Below, in pieces: positions 5,403-7,634 of a stretch of 7,634 bases of DNA (the stretch's first letter is position 1; the number at the start of each line of letters is the position of its first letter). A model generated the notes under the pieces. That model was not told the origin of the DNA. It ran no database searches and worked only from the letters and a program-made list of their open reading frames with translations. Source of the DNA: an uncultured Clostridia bacterium (GTDB lineage: Bacteria > Bacillota > Clostridia > TANB77 > CAG-508); contig CAKPCG010000044.1 in assembly GCA_934141475.1 (NCBI GenBank), forward strand, positions 1-7,634. Reading direction: 5' to 3'. Made by a program: the position numbers and the translations under genes.

Positions 5403-5431
5403 TTGAAATTATAAGTAAATATTGATATAAT
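5403..5431 (+). promoter_or_regulatory. Promoter-like sequence containing the element shared with 521-541
   Basis: TTGAAA (5403-5408) and TATAAT (5426-5431) are separated by 17 bp, and the 21 nt at 5410-5430 repeat 521-541 with one change. If this is the promoter, the start falls near 5438 inside the SD GGAGGTG (5435-5441), which weakens the reading. Confidence 0.4.
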
Positions 5432-5446
5432 ATTGGAGGTGATAAG

Positions 5447-5714
5447 TTGCCAATTATTTCACAATTTTATGGAATAATAATACAGATGTTTTTTAAAGAA
5501 AATGGAAAACATAATCAAAAACATATACATATAAAATATAACGAATATAAAACTGTATATAATCTTAGAAGGAATAATTTTAGAAGGAAAATTACCTAAT
5601 AAACAGCAAAAACTGGTAGAAGCTTGGATTCTTATTCATAAAGAAGAATTGCAAAGTTTATGGAATTTAATGCAAGAACAGGGCGAATTTTTTAGGATAG
5701 AACCATTAAAATAA
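5447..5714 (+). pseudogene. DUF4160-family gene with a +1 frameshift
   Basis: A TTG start at 5447 follows SD GGAGGTG (5435-5441). The first frame reads PIISQFYGIIIQMFF, then KHIHIKYNEYKTVYNL, matching the start and middle of DUF4160, and closes at 5597-5599. The +1 frame continues the family exactly from about 5565: GIILEGKLPNKQQKLVEAW, then LIHKEELQSLWNLM, ending FFRIEPLK at TAA 5712-5714. Joined, the product would have 88 residues, the normal family size. The shift lies at CTT AGA AGG (5564-5572), where one base too many is present. DUF4160 genes often sit before a DUF2442 gene, as here, and the pair looks like a small toxin-antitoxin-type module of unproven function. An assembly error or programmed frameshifting would be alternatives to decay. 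Confidence 0.8.
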
Positions 5715-5739
5715 ATTATTATGAAAAGGGGGAATATGT

Positions 5740-5871
5740 ATGTATATAGTACCAGAACCAATTGAAGTTAAAGCAATTGAGAAATATAAACTATATATAA
5801 AATTTAAAAATGGCGAAGATATTGCACCAGAAAATTTATATTACAATAGTAATACAATAAAAAATAAATAA
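5740..5871 (+). pseudogene. DUF2442-family gene, apparently internally deleted (43 residues)
   Basis: ATG 5740 has SD GGGGG (5728-5732) at 7 nt and lies 25 nt after the DUF4160 stop. The product begins like DUF2442 (PIEVKAIEKYKLYIKFKNGE, 7-26) and then goes straight into the family's C-terminal signature, NGEDIAPENLYY (24-35). In full-length members these two parts are separated by about 35-45 residues, and each contains an NG(E/x) motif. A deletion between the two copies would give this short in-frame remnant. The frame is intact, so a mini-protein could still be made, but it lacks the core of the domain. Confidence 0.65.
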
Positions 5872-5880
5872 TAAAATAAA

Positions 5881-5937
5881 AGCTTTAGGTTAAACTAATT
5901 AATGAATGGAGTGAAGATTATGTTTAAACCTAAAGCT
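5881..5937 (+). promoter_or_regulatory. Inverted repeat enclosing the splB SD and start codon
   Basis: AGCTTTAGGTTAAAC (5881-5895) pairs with GTTTAAACCTAAAGCT (5922-5937): 15 bp with one bulged A (5926). The 26-nt loop holds the SD GGAGTG (5908-5913) and the A and T of ATG 5920; the G is the first base of the stem. The right arm is splB codons 1-6, so the left arm is a complement to coding sequence. In RNA the hairpin would hinder the start codon while leaving the SD in the loop. No T-run follows, so it is not a terminator. Confidence 0.6.
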
Positions 5938-6918
5938 ATTTATTTTGAAAAAGAAATTGAAAACTATGAATTAGGAAAGCAATTATTAGAAAAATACAAA
6001 GAGGTACCAAAAGTAGAAATAGAAAATCACAATAATATAGAAGAAATGAGAAAAAAACAAAACAAAGAATTTATGGATATGAAAAGAAACCTAATAATAG
6101 GAGTTAGAAAAACGCACAAATTTGTAGAAAACCACAAAACATCAGACTACTTAGTACCATATACATCATCAGGATGTACAGCAGCATGTATGTACTGTTA
6201 TTTGGTATGTAATTATAATAAATGTGCATATTTAAGATTATTTGTAAACAGAGAACAAATGCTAGATAAAATAATAAAAGTAGCAAATAAATCAGAAAAA
6301 GACCTAACATTTGAAATAGGAAGTAATAGTGACTTGATTTTAGAAAATACAATTACAGGAAATTTACCATGGACAATAGAAAATTTTAAAAACTCTCCTA
6401 AAGGACATCTAACATTTCCAACAAAATTTGATATGGTAGATGACATATTAGATGTAGACCATCAAGGAAAAGTAACTGTTAGAATGAGCGTAAATCCAGA
6501 ATTAATAATAAATAGAGTTGAATTTGGAACATCAAGACTAAAAGGAAGAATAGAAGCTATAAATAAATTAAAAGAAGCGGGATATAAAATAGGAATACTA
6601 ATAGCACCAGTAATAATGGTAGAAAATTGGAAAGAATTATATTCTGAGCTAATTAAAAGATTGTCAGAAGAATTAACTGAAAAGGTTAAGAAAGACGTAT
6701 TTTTTGAAATTATTTTTATGACATATAGTTTTGTTCATACAAAAATTAATGAAGAGGCTTTTCCTAATGCTATAAATTTATATGATAAAGATATGATGAC
6801 TGGTAGAGGAAAAGGCAAGTATATGTATAAAAATCAATATAGAGTCGATGGGGAAATTTTTTTAAGAGAAAAAATGAAAAAGTATTTTCCTAATAAAGAG
6901 ATAATGTATATTGTTTAA
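5920..6918 (+). CDS. splB: Spore photoproduct lyase SplB (radical SAM)
   Basis: A 332-residue enzyme that splits the UV-induced spore photoproduct (5-thyminyl-5,6-dihydrothymine) back to two thymines during germination. The opening MFKPKAIYFEKE and LIIGVRKTHKF (58-68) are family features. The SAM cluster motif SGCTAACMYCYL has Cys86, Cys90 and Cys93 (C-x3-C-x2-C). VRMSVNPELIINRVEFGTS, KEAGYKIGILIAPV and the TGRGKGKYMYK end are typical of SplB. The hydrogen-donor Cys (Cys141 of B. subtilis, in a Cys-Thr-Ser-Asp context) aligns with Ser135 in FEIGSNSD. A Cys at 97 (CYLVC) and another at 102 lie beside the cluster; the Clostridium acetobutylicum enzyme is reported to use a cysteine elsewhere. 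ATG 5920 has SD GGAGTG at 6 nt; an in-frame ATG at 5902 has no good SD. A terminator overlaps the stop. Confidence 0.93.
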   Translation: MFKPKAIYFEKEIENYELGKQLLEKYKEVPKVEIENHNNIEEMRKKQNKEFMDMKRNLIIGVRKTHKFVENHKTSDYLVPYTSSGCTAACMYCYLVCNYNKCAYLRLFVNREQMLDKIIKVANKSEKDLTFEIGSNSDLILENTITGNLPWTIENFKNSPKGHLTFPTKFDMVDDILDVDHQGKVTVRMSVNPELIINRVEFGTSRLKGRIEAINKLKEAGYKIGILIAPVIMVENWKELYSELIKRLSEELTEKVKKDVFFEIIFMTYSFVHTKINEEAFPNAINLYDKDMMTGRGKGKYMYKNQYRVDGEIFLREKMKKYFPNKEIMYIV

Positions 6919-6954
6919 AACTGTTTTTGGGGACGGAGGAAAAAAACAGTTTTT
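6917..6954 (+). terminator. Intrinsic terminator after splB, overlapping its stop codon
   Basis: AAAACTGTTTTT (6917-6928) pairs over 12 bp with the A-run and CAGTTTT at 6942-6953, then T6954. The stem begins in the TAA stop (6916-6918). The loop GGGGACGGAGGAA is unusually G-rich for this window. Confidence 0.75.
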
Positions 6955-6976
6955 AGTATATCTTTGTTACGTATTA

Positions 6977-7005
6977 TTGATATTTGTCAGATTATATAGT
7001 AATAT
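6977..7005 (+). promoter_or_regulatory. Possible promoter of the dCMP deaminase gene
   Basis: TTGATA (6977-6982) lies 17 bp before TAATAT (7000-7005). The -10 box matches consensus at only 4 of 6 positions and the start would be close to the SD. It is called mainly because the terminator at 6917-6954 makes a separate promoter necessary. Confidence 0.3.
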
Positions 7006-7027
7006 GTTCATATAAGGAGGAGATTAT

Positions 7028-7537
7028 ATGAACGATAATGTAAATAAAAAAAGAGAAAATTATATAAGTTGGGAAGAATATTTTATGGCAATAGCAAAAT
7101 TATCAGCAATGAGAAGCAAAGATCCATCAACGCAAGTTGGAGCATGTATTGTAAGTAATGATAACAGAATTTTATCAATTGGGTACAATGGAGCACCAAA
7201 TGGATTTTGTGATGATGAATTTCCTTGGGCAAGAGAGGGAGAAAATTTAGATACAAAATATCCATATGTATGTCACGCAGAGATGAATGCAATTTTAAAT
7301 TATAGAGGAAGTAAAAAAGACTTGGAAAATGCTAAAATATATGTGGATTTGTTTCCTTGTAATGAGTGTGCAAAGATTATTATTCAATCTGGAATTAAAG
7401 AGGTTGTTTATTTATCTGACAAATATGCAAATTCTGAAAATAATATTGCTTCAAGAAAATTGTTTGATAGTTGTGGTGTTAAGTATAGAAAAATAAAATT
7501 GGAAGAAGATAAGAAAATAGAAATAGAATTGAAATAA
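7028..7537 (+). CDS. Deoxycytidylate (dCMP) deaminase, ComEB-like
   Basis: A 169-residue zinc enzyme that deaminates dCMP to dUMP, the substrate of ThyA. The zinc site is complete: CHAEMNAI with His83 and catalytic Glu85, and FPCNEC with Cys111 and Cys114. DPSTQVGA (32-39) and GYNGAPNGF (52-60) are the family's nucleotide-binding segments, and they separate it from cytidine and tRNA adenosine deaminases. Length matches the ComEB-type enzymes. A strong SD GGAGG (7016-7020) is 7 nt before the ATG. It follows the splB terminator, so it is probably a separate transcript, and a terminator follows. With thyA and folA in the same window it completes a dCMP-to-dTMP route. No dUTPase or tmk is visible here. 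Confidence 0.93.
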   Translation: MNDNVNKKRENYISWEEYFMAIAKLSAMRSKDPSTQVGACIVSNDNRILSIGYNGAPNGFCDDEFPWAREGENLDTKYPYVCHAEMNAILNYRGSKKDLENAKIYVDLFPCNECAKIIIQSGIKEVVYLSDKYANSENNIASRKLFDSCGVKYRKIKLEEDKKIEIELK

Positions 7538-7557
7538 AAATTAGTGATTAAGAAAAC

Positions 7558-7595
7558 GGGATTAAGGGGCCACCACATCGAATCCCTCTTTTTTT
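7558..7595 (+). terminator. Likely intrinsic terminator after the dCMP deaminase gene
   Basis: GGGATT (7558-7563) pairs with AATCCC (7581-7586) around a 17-nt loop, followed by TC and seven T residues. The loop's CCACCA (7570-7575) could instead pair with TGGTGG (7606-7611) downstream, an alternative fold. Nothing further is recognised from 7612 to the window end. Confidence 0.6.
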
Positions 7596-7634
7596 CGTTC
7601 TCAGTTGGTGGTAATATGGTAATACATGGTATAT

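Noticed and set aside
5902..5919. ATG at 5902 as the splB start
   Set aside because: No SD at proper distance, whereas ATG 5920 has GGAGTG at 6 nt and gives the family's normal MFxPK opening.
6104..7292. Open frames on the minus strand over splB and the deaminase gene
   Set aside because: They are short hydrophobic mirror frames of the real genes, with no start signals.
7558..7611. CCACCA in the final loop as a tRNA 3' end
   Set aside because: No T arm or acceptor partner is present; the GGGATT/AATCCC stem with a T-run is better read as a terminator.

Overview
The window is strongly A+T-rich. Start codons follow strong GGAGG-type Shine-Dalgarno (SD) sites, codon use favours ATA, AGA and TTA, and TGA is used as a stop. 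Together with a spore photoproduct lyase, this points to an anaerobic, probably spore-forming, low-GC Bacillota of the class Clostridia, likely an uncultured gut type. I cannot place it to genus. All intact genes are on the + strand.

Left part (1-1000). A consensus promoter drives a class II tRNA-Tyr(GUA) gene (169-477). A 223-nt group I intron of Azoarcus/cyanobacterial (IC3-like) type interrupts it inside the anticodon, between positions 35 and 36. A terminator closes that unit. The next gene (553-936) encodes a small PD-(D/E)XK nuclease resembling I-Ssp6803I, the homing endonuclease of a cyanobacterial tRNA-fMet group I intron. Here the nuclease lies outside the intron, in its own transcription unit. 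This split arrangement of a tRNA-Tyr intron and a neighbouring homing-type nuclease is the most interesting system in the window.

Middle (1000-3720). A tail-less FtsZ (1046-2011, probably an accessory paralogue) is followed after a short gap by an unknown membrane-anchored protein (2030-2713). The stop codon of the latter is the first triplet of a 119-bp inverted-repeat element resembling a REPIN or MITE (2711-2829). Next comes a PflX-type radical SAM protein (2842-3720).

Right part (3720-7634). This is a thymidylate and DNA-precursor neighbourhood: thymidylate synthase (thyA), dihydrofolate reductase (folA), a decayed DUF4160/DUF2442 gene pair, spore photoproduct lyase (splB) and dCMP deaminase. 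The deaminase makes dUMP, ThyA methylates it to dTMP using methylene-tetrahydrofolate, and FolA regenerates tetrahydrofolate. SplB repairs thymine dimers in spores. Terminators after folA, splB and the deaminase gene show that these are neighbours rather than one operon. The DUF pair has a +1 frameshift in its first gene and an apparent internal deletion in its second, so it looks like a dead accessory module. An inverted repeat overlaps the splB start codon and could form a translational control hairpin.
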